From Acidobacteriaceae bacterium (GTDB lineage: Bacteria; Acidobacteriota; Terriglobia; Terriglobales; Acidobacteriaceae): a stretch of 49,941 nucleotides of DNA. Under the pieces are notes generated by a model. That model had not been told where the DNA came from. It saw nothing but the letters and a program-made list of their open reading frames with translations, and did no database searches. Position numbers and translations under genes: made by a program. Location of the stretch: positions 1 through 49,941 of the forward strand of contig JASHOY010000302.1 of NCBI GenBank assembly GCA_030038435.1, given 5' to 3'. Positions 1-9,288 of this stretch are shown piece by piece (within the stretch, counting starts at the first letter, position 1; each line of letters starts with the position of its first letter).

Positions 1-1362
1 TATAACTTCAATGGGTTGGTGCGCCACTATTACATGCGTCAGATGCCCAGCCAGGCAGACATCCAGGTAAGCCTGGTTCCTGCCAAGCAGCGCCACCTGC
101 AGAGTCACGAGATCGCCAAGCGTTTGCGCCCGGTGCTTGACGCCATCGCCGGCCAGTATGGTGCGCGCGTTCAGGTAACGGAAGTGCCGCCAGGGCCGCC
201 GGTACTGCAAACCCTGGTGGCTGAGGTTTACGGACCCACCCTCGATGGTCAGCTTCGCGTGGCGCAACAGATCAAATCAGTCTTTCTGCACACGCCCGGC
301 GTAGTGGATACGGACTGGTACGTTAATGATCCGCAGCCACGCCTGAGGATTCGCGTGGACCAGGTAAAGGCTGCACAGAATGGCATTGCCGTCAGCACGG
401 TGGCGCATGCGCTGGCGCTAGCCACATCGGGAGTGACTGCCGGCCTGCTCCACGATCCGGCAGTGCGCGAACCGATTCCGCTGATGGTGGAAATCGACCG
501 CGCCGATCGATCCTCGGCGCAGGGTCTGGAGAACATCAAGCTGCCCGGTTCCGATGGTTCCATGGTTTCGCTGCGCGAACTGGTCACCATCGACCGCGAC
601 GTCATTGCCCAGAATATCTATCACAAGAATCTGAAGCGCGTGGTTTACGTGACCGGCGACGTGGCCGGAGCCGAAGAGAGCCCGGTTTACGCGATCCTCA
701 AGATGAATCGCCAGCTCGATCATCTGCGTCTCCCCAGCGGTTACATCCTGCAGCGCTATAACGCCGAACAGCCCAGATACACAGACAGATATTCGATGAA
801 GTGGGATGGCGAGTGGCAGATCACGATCGAAGTCTTCCGTGACCTGGGAATTGCCTTTGCTGCGGTGTTGGTGCTGATTTATGTGCTCGTGGTGGGGTGG
901 TTCCGTTCCTTCGTGGTACCGCTCATCATCATGGCGCCGATTCCACTCACGCTGGTCGGCATTCTGCCCGCTCACGCCATCCTGGGCGCATTCTTTACGG
1001 CCACTTCGATGATCGGCTTCATTGCCGGCGCCGGCATCATCGTGCGCAATTCGATTATCCTCGTGGACTTCATCGAGCTGCGCTGGCGCCAGGGCGTCCC
1101 GCTGGCGCAAGCCGTCATCGACGCCGGCGCCATCCGTTTCCGCCCCATGCTGCTGACCGCCGCGGCGGTAGTGGTGGGCGCCAGTGTGATACTCACCGAC
1201 CCCATCTTCCAGGGACTCGCCGTGTCGCTGATGGCGGGTGCAGTGGCCTCGACCTTCCTGTCGTGGCCGACGATCCCGATTCTCTACTACATGGTTCACG
1301 CGCATCGCGATGCGGCGATTACGTGCGAACCTGAAACCGAAGCCGCAACTAGGGCCTGTTAA
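1..1362 (+). CDS. RND efflux transporter permease subunit, C-terminal part (5' end outside window)
   Basis: The frame is open from base 1, so this is the last 453 residues of a longer protein (RND pumps are usually about 1,000 residues). The first 260 residues resemble the second periplasmic porter region, including a [11 protein letters not shown] segment typical of RND permeases. Five hydrophobic helices follow (about residues 280-440), matching TM8-TM12, with the RND-like stretch around [15 protein letters not shown]. It would sit in the inner membrane and export small molecules or metals by proton antiport with a periplasmic adaptor and outer-membrane channel, neither of which is in the window. 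The last codons (..R-A-C-stop) fall inside an inverted-repeat element that begins at 1352, so the native C-terminus was probably replaced. Family call is firm; substrate is unknown. Confidence 0.9.
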   Translation, partial: YNFNGLVRHYYMRQMPSQADIQVSLVPAKQRHLQSHEIAKRLRPVLDAIAGQYGARVQVTEVPPGPPVLQTLVAEVYGPTLDGQLRVAQQIKSVFLHTPGVVDTDWYVNDPQPRLRIRVDQVKAAQNGIAVSTVAHALALATSGVTAGLLHDPAVREPIPLMVEIDRADRSSAQGLENIKLPGSDGSMVSLRELVTIDRDVIAQNIYHKNLKRVVYVTGDVAGAEESPVYAILKMNRQLDHLRLPSGYILQRYNAEQPRYTDRYSMKWDGEWQITIEVFRDLGIAFAAVLVLIYVLVVGWFRSFVVPLIIMAPIPLTLVGILPAHAILGAFFTATSMIGFIAGAGIIVRNSIILVDFIELRWRQGVPLAQAVIDAGAIRFRPMLLTAAAVVVGASVILTDPIFQGLAVSLMAGAVASTFLSWPTIPILYYMVHAHRDAAITCEPETEAATRAC

Positions 1363-1660
1363 CACTATTGGGATGGCGGCGCCGGGAGCCAGATTTGCCG
1401 AGTTCTAGAAGCGAGGAGCGTGCTGTGGTCAATCCCTGGAGCGACGAGCGACAACGAAATCGGGAAATCTGGCCCCGTCCCTTCGGGTTGCGGCGTAAAT
1501 TCGGCCATACTTCATTGCCGGCCTCGACGGTGGGGCCTGCCACAGCTTTCGGCCGTCCTCTCGACTCCACCCCACGGACAAAGAACTGTCCGCGGGGACC
1601 CCGGTGTCTGGCCGAATTTACACTCGCAACGCCATCCACCCCAATAGTGTTAACAGGCCC
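1352..1660. mobile_element. MITE-like palindromic element (309 bp, no transposase)
   Basis: Terminal inverted repeats start GGGCCTGTTAACACTATT at 1352 and recur as the reverse complement ending at 1660. They match perfectly for 21 bp, then continue after a 4-nt indel as ATGGCG. A TA dinucleotide (within CTAG on both sides) flanks each end and fits a short target duplication. Two inner inverted repeats add structure: about 1389-1400 with 1464-1475, and about 1494-1508 with 1608-1622, giving a cloverleaf-like fold. No meaningful ORF is inside. The ends resemble those of IS5-family elements (IS427-like, TA target), so a non-autonomous derivative mobilised in trans is the likeliest reading; this is inference. 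Confidence 0.75.
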
Positions 1661-1678
1661 TAGATAAGGAGCGATCCC

Positions 1679-1879
1679 ATGACCACGGAGCGCAGCGTGC
1701 GTTTATTGGCCGGCGTCATGATTCTGTTATCACTCGGCCTTTCTTATTACTTCTCTCACTACTGGCTCTGGCTGGGAGTCTTCGTGGGATTGAACCTGCT
1801 ACAGTCCGCATTCACCAACTGGTGCCCGGCGATGGCCATCTTCCGCGCCATGGGCTTGCGCGACGCAAGTAACGGTTAG
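1679..1879 (+). CDS. DUF2892 family small inner-membrane protein
   Basis: Encodes 66 residues with two hydrophobic stretches (about 8-24 and 28-46) and the family-typical segment FTNWCPAM with its conserved Cys-Pro, as in the membrane part of YgaP-like proteins. A good Shine-Dalgarno AAGGAG lies at 1665-1670, only a few bases beyond the right end of the inserted element. DUF2892 genes are often found beside RND/metal efflux genes, and this one follows the RND permease; before the 309-bp insertion the two were probably adjacent and co-transcribed. Molecular function is not established for the family. Confidence 0.85.
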   Translation: MTTERSVRLLAGVMILLSLGLSYYFSHYWLWLGVFVGLNLLQSAFTNWCPAMAIFRAMGLRDASNG

Positions 1880-2291
1880 GCCGGCCCTGAAACTTCGCTG
1901 GATTTCGCCCCGGGAAGATTACGAGTCACCGGAATCAGAGCGCACAAAAATTCTGGCGTGATCGAGCTTGCCGGCGATTAAGTTCAGATTACTGTCCTAA
2001 AACGGCAGACATCGAAAACTTCAATACCCGGAAGGCAAAAAATATTACTTCCCTTCTGAGATTTCCCGCTGGTAGTATGCAATGACTGAAAGCAGCGGAG
2101 AAATTCATCGCCAAGTTGAAGAAAAACGATTTATCAGGAAAACGATTTCTGCGCTGAAGTGGCGTCGCGGAAGCGAACAAATCATTCCTGCTTCGCGCGC
2201 CTGCGCCTTGGAGAGTCAGACGGAGCAAATGGAATTGCTTTGTCTTGAGAGGATCGAATACTCGCGCTCGAAAAACACTGGGGGGAACAGA
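1880..2291. other. Intergenic region, 412 bp, no gene recognised
   Basis: The frame of the downstream esterase stays open back to 2082, but those extra 70 residues are charged and sit in front of a clear signal peptide, so I treat them as untranslated. The 10-mer AAAACGATTT occurs twice, at 2123-2132 and 2139-2148, as a direct repeat 16 bp apart, which could be an operator or chance. No convincing promoter or terminator was seen. Confidence 0.5.
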
Positions 2292-3392
2292 ATGGTCAAG
2301 CTGAGATTCTTCGCTGCCGTTATCGCTGTAGCATTCATGAGCCTTGGCAGCGAAAGGCCCACCCGAGCCCAGGTTCAAACTGAGTTGCCTCCACTGGTTC
2401 CGGGAGCGAAGCCGGTGACCGTGGAGCACATCAGGATTCATGCAGCTTCGCTGGAGGGAAATCTGGAAGGGGAAGCTGTCGATCGCGACGTAATCGTCTT
2501 CCTGCCGCCGAGCTACTTCAAAAACAAGCACCGGCGCTATCCCGTGGTGTACGCGCTGCACGGATATTCAATCGGCGCGGAACAGTGGACTCATGAGATC
2601 CGCGTCCCGCAGACGATCGAAGGCGCTTTCGCCAAGGGCGCCAAAGAAATGATCGTGGTTTTGCCCGACTCGAAGACGGTATATGGCGGATCGATGTACT
2701 CCAGCTCTGAAACTACCGGCGATTTCGAGCGATTCATTTACCACGACGTGGTGACTTATATCGATGCGCACTACCGGACGATCCCCGACCGCCGGGCTCG
2801 CGGCCTGGTTGGACATTCTATGGGAGGCTACGGCGCGCTCCGCATCGGGATGCAGCACCCGGAGGCATTCGGAAGCCTTTACGTGATGAGCCCTTGCTGC
2901 CTCTCGCACATGGGGGGCGGTGGACCAAGTTCCAATCCGGCTCAACAGCAGGAGATGGAAAAGCAACTTGAGGCCGTGAAGACACCGGCTGATGCCGCAA
3001 ACCTGCCTTTCTTTACCAAAGCGCAATTGGCCAGTGCAGCCGCGTGGTCGCCGGATCCTAAGAATCCTCCACTGTACCTGGATTTGCCGTTCAAGAATGG
3101 CCAGCTCCAGCCCGACGTCCTCGCGAAATGGACGGCAAATTCACCGCTGGCTTTCATCGATCAGTACATAGACAACCTTCGCCAATATCGCGCCATAGCT
3201 TTGGACGTGGGAGACGAGGATGGTCTGCGTTTCGATACCGCAAAGGTCCACGAGATTCTCGACAGCTACGGGATTAAAAACAGCTTCGAGATTTATCACG
3301 GCACGCACACCAGCGCGGTGGCTTACAGATTTCAAGACCATGTTATGCGATTCTTCAGTCAGAATCTGTGCTCGACCAAGCAGTGTAAGTGA
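2292..3392 (+). CDS. Secreted esterase, alpha/beta hydrolase of the esterase D / FrmB type (PF00756)
   Basis: Encodes 366 residues. I chose ATG 2292 because it follows a GGGGGAA purine run and starts a normal signal peptide (MVKLRFFAAVIAVAFMSLG, then cleavage near RAQ). The mature protein has the Esterase-D fold signatures: strand VVYALHGY around residue 90 (oxyanion region), nucleophile elbow GHSMGGYGAL with Ser176, acid in DVGDEDGLRFD, and a late His in GTHTSAV. Family members hydrolyse carboxyl esters, for example feruloyl or acetyl groups on plant polysaccharides, or S-formylglutathione when cytoplasmic. Export and the GH3 glycosidase downstream favour a polysaccharide de-esterification role, which is inference. 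The GH3 start is 253 nt downstream, so the two are not tightly coupled. Confidence 0.85.
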   Translation: MVKLRFFAAVIAVAFMSLGSERPTRAQVQTELPPLVPGAKPVTVEHIRIHAASLEGNLEGEAVDRDVIVFLPPSYFKNKHRRYPVVYALHGYSIGAEQWTHEIRVPQTIEGAFAKGAKEMIVVLPDSKTVYGGSMYSSSETTGDFERFIYHDVVTYIDAHYRTIPDRRARGLVGHSMGGYGALRIGMQHPEAFGSLYVMSPCCLSHMGGGGPSSNPAQQQEMEKQLEAVKTPADAANLPFFTKAQLASAAAWSPDPKNPPLYLDLPFKNGQLQPDVLAKWTANSPLAFIDQYIDNLRQYRAIALDVGDEDGLRFDTAKVHEILDSYGIKNSFEIYHGTHTSAVAYRFQDHVMRFFSQNLCSTKQCK

Positions 3393-3537
3393 AAGGTTCG
3401 TAAAAAACGACACTTTGCCTGCCGGAGGGCGCCCTTTGCTGTCATGGTCGGCGCATCCCGCGCAGGTATGTGCAAGCGGCGAAACAGCTATAACCCGCCA
3501 CTGTCTGAGTAAAACGGTTTTTCAGGGCAAAGAACGA

Positions 3538-3566
3538 TTGACAGCCCGAATTGCACCGATTACATT
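3538..3566 (+). promoter_or_regulatory. Candidate sigma-70 promoter for the GH3 gene
   Basis: A perfect -35 TTGACA at 3538-3543 is separated by exactly 17 bp from TACATT at 3561-3566 (4 of 6 matches to TATAAT). Transcription would start near 3573, leaving a leader of about 73 nt before the ATG at 3646. It lies in a gap between two same-strand genes, which suggests the GH3 gene has its own promoter. Confidence 0.5.
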
Positions 3567-3645
3567 TGTGGGGCGATTCAACAGGCCTTCGCTGGCGCGA
3601 GATAGAAAGAGAGACGCGCAACTCTGCGGGCCCGGTGGGGAAATC

Positions 3646-6306
3646 ATGAATATTTTGAAGCTGCGCAACTTTGTGACTGGACTTTTGAGCTGCGGAGCGG
3701 TTTGCATAGCCGGAGCGCAGCAGGCACAACAACCAGCCTATCTCAACACCGACCTGCCCGCTGCAACCAGGGCGGCAGACCTGGTCGGCCGCATGACGCT
3801 CCAGGAAAAGGCCTCGCAGTTGGTGAATGACGCCCGCGCCATTCCTCGCCTCGGCGTTCCCGCATATAACTGGTGGAGCGAAGCCCTGCACGGAGTTATC
3901 AATACCGGTGTAACCGAGTTTCCTGAGCCCATCGGCCTGGGCGCTACTTTCGACGTGGCAGGGATTCACGCCATGGCCACCGAAATCGGCATCGAGGGAC
4001 GCATCAAGCACGTGCAGGATGTGCGCGCCCACCATGTGGGCATCATGGGCGGCCTCGATTTCTGGGCGCCGAATCTTAATATCTTTCGCGACCCTCGCTG
4101 GGGCCGCGGCCAGGAAACCTACGGTGAAGATCCCTTCCTGACCGCCCGCATGGGCGTAGCTTACGTCACCGGCATGCAGGGCGATAACCCGAAATATTAT
4201 CTCGCCATCGCCACTCCCAAGCACTTCGACGTGCACAGCGGTCCAGAACCAACCCGGCACTTTGCCGATGTGGATGTGAGCAAACATGACGAGCTTGACA
4301 CCTACGAGCCGGCCTTTCGCGCCGCCATCGTGCAAGGAAAAGCCGGATCGATCATGTGCGCATACAACGCCATCAATGGGCAGCCGGCCTGCGCGAATCA
4401 ATACTTTCTGCAGCATCTGCTTCGTGGCGAGTGGGGTTTTCAGGGTTATGTGGTTTCTGACTGCGACGCGGTGCATGATATCTACACCGGCCACCATTAC
4501 CGGCCCACGCAGGCGCAGGCTTCGGCCATTTCACTGGAACGCGGCATGGATAATGAGTGTTACGGCGGGGTCCTGAATCCTAAAGACGACACCGATTACA
4601 AGCCATATATCGACGCGGTGCAGGAGGGGTATCTCTCCCCGAGCGCAATGGACACCGCACTTATCCGCCTGTTTACGGCGCGCATAAAACTCGGCATGTT
4701 CGACCCTCCCGACATGGTCCCCTACACCAAGATCCCTGAAAGTGAACTGAGCAGCCCGGCCCACCGGGCGCTGGCGCGAAAACTGGCGGATGAATCGATG
4801 GTGCTGCTGAAGAACGACGGCACGCTGCCACTCAAACCGGATGTCAGGAGCATAGCTGTAGTCGGCCCGCTCGCAGACCAGACCCAGGTTCTTCTGGGCA
4901 ACTATGCTGGCACGCCTACGCACACGGTTTCGATGCTCGAGGGACTGAAGGCGGCATTTCCAAATGCGAAAATCACTTTCGTTCCGGGAACCCAGTTCCT
5001 GCGCGACGAAGGGAACCCAGTGCCCGATGATTTGTTGACGACGCCCGACGGAAAGCCCGGTCTCAAGGCCGAGTACAGCAAACTTGAGGGGATGGGATTC
5101 CTGCGCGGCGGGACGCCAACCCCGATGGCCACTCGAATCGAAGCCAACGTCAACCTCAACGAAAACAACTTACCTGCGGAAGTTGCCGGGACCAAGTCGA
5201 TCGCGGTGCGCTGGACGGGAACCCTCACCGCACCGGATTCCGGAGACTATCTCGTCGGCATTCGGGCTGACGGCTTTGGCATTGTCACCGTGGATGGAAA
5301 GCCTGTGGCGCGGGAGTTCCGCACGCAAGGCGTCGAAGCAAAAGTCGGACGTGTACATTTCGAGAAAGGGCACCAATATGCGCTGAGCGTCATGTACGGT
5401 GCGATGAGCGGCCAGCCGCATGCGCAACTGATCTGGGCAAAAGTGGATAACACTCCTTCGCCCGAAGCCGTTGCAGCTGCAAGGAAAGCTGACGTCGTTA
5501 TAGCCGTCGTAGGCATTACCAGCCAACTTGAAGGCGAAGAGATGCCGGTTAGCGAGCCAGGGTTCCTCGGAGGCGACCGGACCAGCATTGATCTGCCTGA
5601 ACCGGAAGAAAATCTCGTTGAAGCGGTCGCTGCCACCGGCAAGCCGCTGGTGGTGGTGCTCATGAATGGCAGCGCCCTGGCAGTAAATTGGATCAACAAG
5701 CACGCCAACGCGGTTCTCGAAGCCTGGTACTCCGGCGAGGAAGGCGGCGACGCCATCGCCGACACGCTGAGCGGCAAAAATGATCCTGCGGGCCGGCTGC
5801 CAGTTACTTTCTACAAGGACGTCAACCAGCTTCCTAATTTCGAAAACTACTCGATGGAGGGCCGCACTTACCGGTATTTCCAAGGAGAGCCACTTTATCC
5901 TTTCGGCTATGGCCTGAGTTATACGACTTTCAGTTACAGCGATCTCAGCCTGCCGGACCCGACCGTCAATGCGGGCCAGCCGGTTGACGCCGATGTAACT
6001 GTAACCAACACCGGCAAGGTGGCTGGCGATGAGGTGGTACAGCTCTATCTGAAGTTTCCGCCGGTTGCCGGCGCACCGGATATCGCGCTGCGCGGCTTCC
6101 AGCGGATTCACCTTGATCCGGGCGCAAGCCAAAAAGTTCACTTCGAGCTGAAAAACCGTGATCTTGGAATGGTAACTGCGGAAGGAAATCCGATCATCTC
6201 CGGCGGCGAATACACCATCAGCATCGGCGGCGGCCAGCCGGATACCGGAGCGCCGGGAGTCACAGGACACTTCCAGATCAACGGCCAGATTGCTCTTCCC
6301 GAATAA
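3646..6306 (+). CDS. Secreted glycoside hydrolase family 3 (beta-glucosidase/beta-xylosidase type) with PA14 domain
   Basis: Encodes 886 residues. ATG 3646 follows GGTGGGG and opens a signal peptide ending near AGAQQA. Domain order: GH3 N-terminal barrel (about 40-340) with the nucleophile Asp272 in YVVSDCDAV, GH3 C-terminal domain starting near 380 and interrupted by a PA14 domain (about 460-600, ligand-binding), then a fibronectin-III-like domain (about 770-870, VTVTNTGKVAGDEVV). This architecture is common in bacterial GH3 enzymes that release glucose or xylose from oligosaccharides. The pentitol dehydrogenase and sugar-alcohol transporter further along fit a xylose/xylitol theme, but specificity cannot be read from sequence alone. 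An in-frame extension back to 3220 overlaps the esterase gene and was rejected. Confidence 0.93.
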   Translation: MNILKLRNFVTGLLSCGAVCIAGAQQAQQPAYLNTDLPAATRAADLVGRMTLQEKASQLVNDARAIPRLGVPAYNWWSEALHGVINTGVTEFPEPIGLGATFDVAGIHAMATEIGIEGRIKHVQDVRAHHVGIMGGLDFWAPNLNIFRDPRWGRGQETYGEDPFLTARMGVAYVTGMQGDNPKYYLAIATPKHFDVHSGPEPTRHFADVDVSKHDELDTYEPAFRAAIVQGKAGSIMCAYNAINGQPACANQYFLQHLLRGEWGFQGYVVSDCDAVHDIYTGHHYRPTQAQASAISLERGMDNECYGGVLNPKDDTDYKPYIDAVQEGYLSPSAMDTALIRLFTARIKLGMFDPPDMVPYTKIPESELSSPAHRALARKLADESMVLLKNDGTLPLKPDVRSIAVVGPLADQTQVLLGNYAGTPTHTVSMLEGLKAAFPNAKITFVPGTQFLRDEGNPVPDDLLTTPDGKPGLKAEYSKLEGMGFLRGGTPTPMATRIEANVNLNENNLPAEVAGTKSIAVRWTGTLTAPDSGDYLVGIRADGFGIVTVDGKPVAREFRTQGVEAKVGRVHFEKGHQYALSVMYGAMSGQPHAQLIWAKVDNTPSPEAVAAARKADVVIAVVGITSQLEGEEMPVSEPGFLGGDRTSIDLPEPEENLVEAVAATGKPLVVVLMNGSALAVNWINKHANAVLEAWYSGEEGGDAIADTLSGKNDPAGRLPVTFYKDVNQLPNFENYSMEGRTYRYFQGEPLYPFGYGLSYTTFSYSDLSLPDPTVNAGQPVDADVTVTNTGKVAGDEVVQLYLKFPPVAGAPDIALRGFQRIHLDPGASQKVHFELKNRDLGMVTAEGNPIISGGEYTISIGGGQPDTGAPGVTGHFQINGQIALPE

Positions 6307-6608
6307 CTTGCCCGGCGATCACTGAACTTTACGAATTCCGCTCCGCATTGATTGCAGGCGGGGTTCTGCATGGGCGCCTTTCAGTAAGCGCATAAGAGCT
6401 CTGCTGAGAGGGGCCTTTCACTCTTTCTGGTGCCGGCCTAACTGAGGTTGCGCGGGTGCTGCCGCGTGAAGCTCACAATTCAGGTGGCTTTGACCGCAAA
6501 GGGATGATTTCTCTTCGCGGATCGAAATCTAGAACAATTGGTATGCATTTCAATCCCGCTGCGCTAGACTTGGGGAGTTCGGACCGAATCCGACCAGGTG
6601 GAGGTAAT
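6307..6608. other. Intergenic region, 302 bp
   Basis: Lies between two same-strand genes. The downstream frame is open from 6456 but lacks signal-peptide character until the GTG at 6609, which follows GGTGGAGGT. I saw no clear terminator after the GH3 gene and no strong promoter; a TAGACT at 6565-6570 lacks a matching -35. Confidence 0.4.
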
Positions 6609-7589
6609 GTGAACCGCTTTCCTCGAATTGCGCCATGGATGGGTTTGGCTTTTGCTGCAGCTTTTTGCATGGCAGGGTGCCACCAGAAGCAGACGCCAAC
6701 AATCACTGATGTAAGCGCCAGCACCGCGGGTAGTCAGGACCAATCAGCGGCGGACCAGGGCCCCGACCCCGCTGCGGCTAACGAGGCGCCGGCGAGCGAA
6801 GACGCCGCACCCTCGGGACAGTCATACACCACCCAGGCCCCACCGCCGGAACAGGCGAGCTCTGCCCCGGCGCCCGACGAAGCGGATTATTCCGAACAGC
6901 CCACGGAAACGGCTTCCGAGCCTCCGCCAGCGCTACCCGAGTACCAGCAACCACCGCCGCCTGGCGACGGCTATATTTGGCAGCCCGGTTATTGGGGTTG
7001 GGGTCCGAGCGGCTACTACTGGGTCCCCGGCGCCTGGGTTGAGCCTCCCTATGAAGATGCACTCTGGACGCCCGGTTATTGGGGATTCTACGGTGGTCGC
7101 TATCTGTTCTTCCCCGGCCACTGGGGGCAGTACATCGGCTTCTACGGCGGAATCAACTACGGCTTTGGCTACCTAGGGTTGGGATATGAGGGTGGCTATT
7201 GGCGCAGCGGCCATTTCTTTTACAACCGCGTCTACAACAACGTGAACACCCGCGTGGTACACAATGTGTACAGCTATAACGCGGGCAATCGCGGGTACGT
7301 CAATCGTCAGGGCAACGGGCCTCGCGCAAGTTTTCACGGAGGAACCGGGGGTGTTCAGGCCAGGCCGCGGTCGTCTGACGCGGCGGCGTGGCGGCAGCCA
7401 ACGGCTCCGCGCATGAATACGCAGGTGCAGTACGCGCGAAGCTTCCAGTCGAATCGGGGTCAGCTTGCGACGGTGAATCACGGCCGGCCGAACACCGCGG
7501 CCACCAGCCGCCCCATTGCCGCGGATCACAACGTAAAACCCGTGGTGCACGGTTCTCAGCGCGGAACCAGGCCCCAACAGCATCGGTAG
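6609..7589 (+). CDS. Lipoprotein with WXXGXW (YXWQPGYW) repeats
   Basis: Encodes 326 residues. The GTG start is favoured by the purine-rich GGTGGAGGT at 6597-6605 (short spacing) and because it gives a lipoprotein signal ending in CMAGC, with the lipidated Cys24. A low-complexity Ala/Pro/Ser/Glu linker (about 30-115) leads to a block of aromatic repeats: YIWQPGYWGW, YYWVPGAW, ALWTPGYWGF, YLFFPGHWG (about 117-190). This is the WXXGXW/BcpO-type repeat family often seen in acidobacterial and proteobacterial envelope proteins. The C-terminal 120 residues are basic and Arg/Gln-rich. Function is unknown; envelope anchoring is the only safe inference. It converges with the next gene across a 109-nt gap that contains a weak hairpin (GAGCGT/ACGCTC, 7683-7699). 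Confidence 0.8.
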   Translation: MNRFPRIAPWMGLAFAAAFCMAGCHQKQTPTITDVSASTAGSQDQSAADQGPDPAAANEAPASEDAAPSGQSYTTQAPPPEQASSAPAPDEADYSEQPTETASEPPPALPEYQQPPPPGDGYIWQPGYWGWGPSGYYWVPGAWVEPPYEDALWTPGYWGFYGGRYLFFPGHWGQYIGFYGGINYGFGYLGLGYEGGYWRSGHFFYNRVYNNVNTRVVHNVYSYNAGNRGYVNRQGNGPRASFHGGTGGVQARPRSSDAAAWRQPTAPRMNTQVQYARSFQSNRGQLATVNHGRPNTAATSRPIAADHNVKPVVHGSQRGTRPQQHR

Positions 7590-7698
7590 TGGTTAAAGGC
7601 CCAGGCACACCGGTTTTGCGCAGACTGAAAGCTTCAGAAGGTCAGGCCTCTTGCGGGAGCAGAAGGAAAGCTGTCTTCTCTCGAGCGTTGAACACGCT

Positions 7699-8490
7699 CT
7701 AGCTTGCTAAGGCGCTCACGGCGGCGTGAAACCACCCCAGTCCTGCTGTGGTTTTGCCTGCAGGACGATATTCGCATCCGATCCATCCGTCGTAGCCGAG
7801 ATCGTCCAGCAGGCGAAAGAGATACTCATAACGGATTTCGCCGGTATCCGGCTCGTTTCGCTCCGGGCATCCTGCAATCTGAATGTGACCGCAATAGGGC
7901 ATATACAGCTTGAGTTTGGTGGCCAGATCACCCTCCATCACCTGCATGTGATAGAGGTCCATCTGCAATTTGAGGTTTTCGGCACCTACCTCTTCGCAAA
8001 TAGCTCGGGAATCCTTTTGCGTGGAGACCACGAATCCCGGAATATCGCGCGTATTGATGGCCTCAAGCAATAGCGTAATTCCCTTTCTCGCAGTCTGCTC
8101 CGCGGCAAACTTGAGATTCTCGATCAAAGATGCTCGGCACGCTGCTCGATCCACTCCGCTGGGTAGGATACCGGCCATGGCATGAATGCGGCGGGTATTG
8201 AGGCGCGCAGCATAACTCAGCGCCTTTTCTACTCCCTGTCGAAATTCGTCTTCCCTACCGGGAATGCATGCGACTCCGCGCTCGCCGGCCGCCCAGTTGC
8301 CGGCCGGAGTGTTGAATAAAGCCACCTCGACGCCGGCTTCTTTCGCCCGGGCTTCCACCACTTCGGCGGGATGCTCATAAGGAGACAAAAACTCGACCGC
8401 CGGGAAGCCGGCTTGCGATGCAGCGGCAAAACGGTCCAGAAATGGAACTTCATTGAACATCATGGAGAGATTCGCAGCAAATTTGGGCAT
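7699..8490 (-). CDS. hyi: Hydroxypyruvate isomerase-like TIM-barrel protein (Hyi/OtnI family)
   Basis: Encodes 263 residues, the normal length for Hyi. Start ATG at 8490 gives [12 protein letters not shown], the usual family N-terminus, and follows ACGGAG; a longer frame to 8580 adds 30 atypical residues. Family landmarks are the early SMMFNEVPF segment, an AP-endonuclease-2-like barrel, [13 protein letters not shown] around residue 150 (a metal or catalytic Glu), the MDLYHMQ segment, [13 protein letters not shown], and a late IGCEYRP Glu. The family interconverts hydroxypyruvate and tartronate semialdehyde, or isomerises related keto-acids such as 2-oxo-tetronate. No glyoxylate or tetronate genes are adjacent, so the substrate is not assured. 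Confidence 0.85.
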   Translation of the reverse strand: MPKFAANLSMMFNEVPFLDRFAAASQAGFPAVEFLSPYEHPAEVVEARAKEAGVEVALFNTPAGNWAAGERGVACIPGREDEFRQGVEKALSYAARLNTRRIHAMAGILPSGVDRAACRASLIENLKFAAEQTARKGITLLLEAINTRDIPGFVVSTQKDSRAICEEVGAENLKLQMDLYHMQVMEGDLATKLKLYMPYCGHIQIAGCPERNEPDTGEIRYEYLFRLLDDLGYDGWIGCEYRPAGKTTAGLGWFHAAVSALAS

Positions 8491-8695
8491 TTCTTGACTC
8501 CGTTTTTCAGAAAAAAGTGCAAATATATTTGCCCCTTCGGCTGTGACGCCAATGCGGCACCGCAGCCCATGATAATGCAAAGCGTCTTCTGCCGCTATTC
8601 AAGAGGCAAGGAAATTGCTTTGGCTCCGGTGAATCTCAAAAACACCAACTGCGTTGCCACATTTACTGAGCGTGGGGATATGGAGCGAATGAGAT

Positions 8696-9100
8696 TTAAG
8701 GATGCGCTTTTGTGAATTCGGAAACACTCAAGACATTTCCGTCCGGATCTTTGAACCACGCTACCTTTGCTCCGTTCGGCGACTTCCAGATTCCCCGTGC
8801 ATCCTGTTGCATGTGTTCATAGCGCTCGAAGTACACGCCCGATGCTTCCAGTTTTCGAACTGTGTCCTCTATGTCGGGGACCTCCCAGCCCAGAACCGTC
8901 CAGGGCGCGGGCGCGAGTTCGGAAAGAATCACGAGCCGCAACATGATGCCATTGGCATCGAAAACCAGAGCGAAAGGCATCTCCTCGCCCACCAGAGGAA
9001 GTCCCAGAACATCGCCGTAGAAGGTTTTGGCTTGGGCAGCGTTGACGATGGGGACGAAGGCGACGATGTTGCGCCGATGCAGGTTAGCCTGATCTGCCAT
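8696..9100 (-). CDS. VOC superfamily protein (glyoxalase/bleomycin-resistance/dioxygenase fold)
   Basis: Encodes 134 residues from ATG 9100 (MADQANLHRRN). The frame stays open upstream to 9193 but that extension is Cys/Ser-rich and unlike the family. It shows the single-module VOC pattern: an early strand with a FYGDVLGLPLV helix-strand, a middle DIEDTVRKLEASGVYFE segment, and the closing WFKDPDGNVLSV where the family metal-ligand position or its Glu substitute lies. Such proteins range from lactoylglutathione lyases to antibiotic-binding proteins, and no specific activity can be named. It is divergent from the pentitol dehydrogenase. Confidence 0.8.
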   Translation of the reverse strand: MADQANLHRRNIVAFVPIVNAAQAKTFYGDVLGLPLVGEEMPFALVFDANGIMLRLVILSELAPAPWTVLGWEVPDIEDTVRKLEASGVYFERYEHMQQDARGIWKSPNGAKVAWFKDPDGNVLSVSEFTKAHP

Positions 9101-9210
9101 GCACCATGATGACCGCAAATCGCGGACGTGGCAAGAAGACGCCTTTGAGCAGCCGCAGCGATTCGCCCAGAATCCTTCTTGAGATCCGGGCAAACTTACT
9201 AGCGCCCTCC

Positions 9211-9219
9211 TGTTAGAAT
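9211..9219 (+). promoter_or_regulatory. Candidate extended -10 promoter for the pentitol operon
   Basis: The sequence TGTTAGAAT reads as an extended -10 (TGn followed by TAGAAT, 5 of 6 matches). No good -35 lies 17 bp upstream, as is usual for extended -10 promoters. Transcription from about 9226 would give a leader of about 63 nt before the TTG start at 9289. Confidence 0.4.
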
Positions 9220-9288
9220 TTCTCGGAAACGCGATCGGCTAAGGGAGTGGTTGAGCGTTGCGACTAGCCGAATACCGGAGGGTACGCC

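Noticed and set aside
3494..3504. CCCGCCACTGT, resembling a core piece of cobalamin riboswitches
   Set aside because: The upstream GGTG/AA..CC elements and the downstream B12 box (CAGGAGAC type) are absent, and the following gene is a GH3 glycosidase; the match is short and probably chance.
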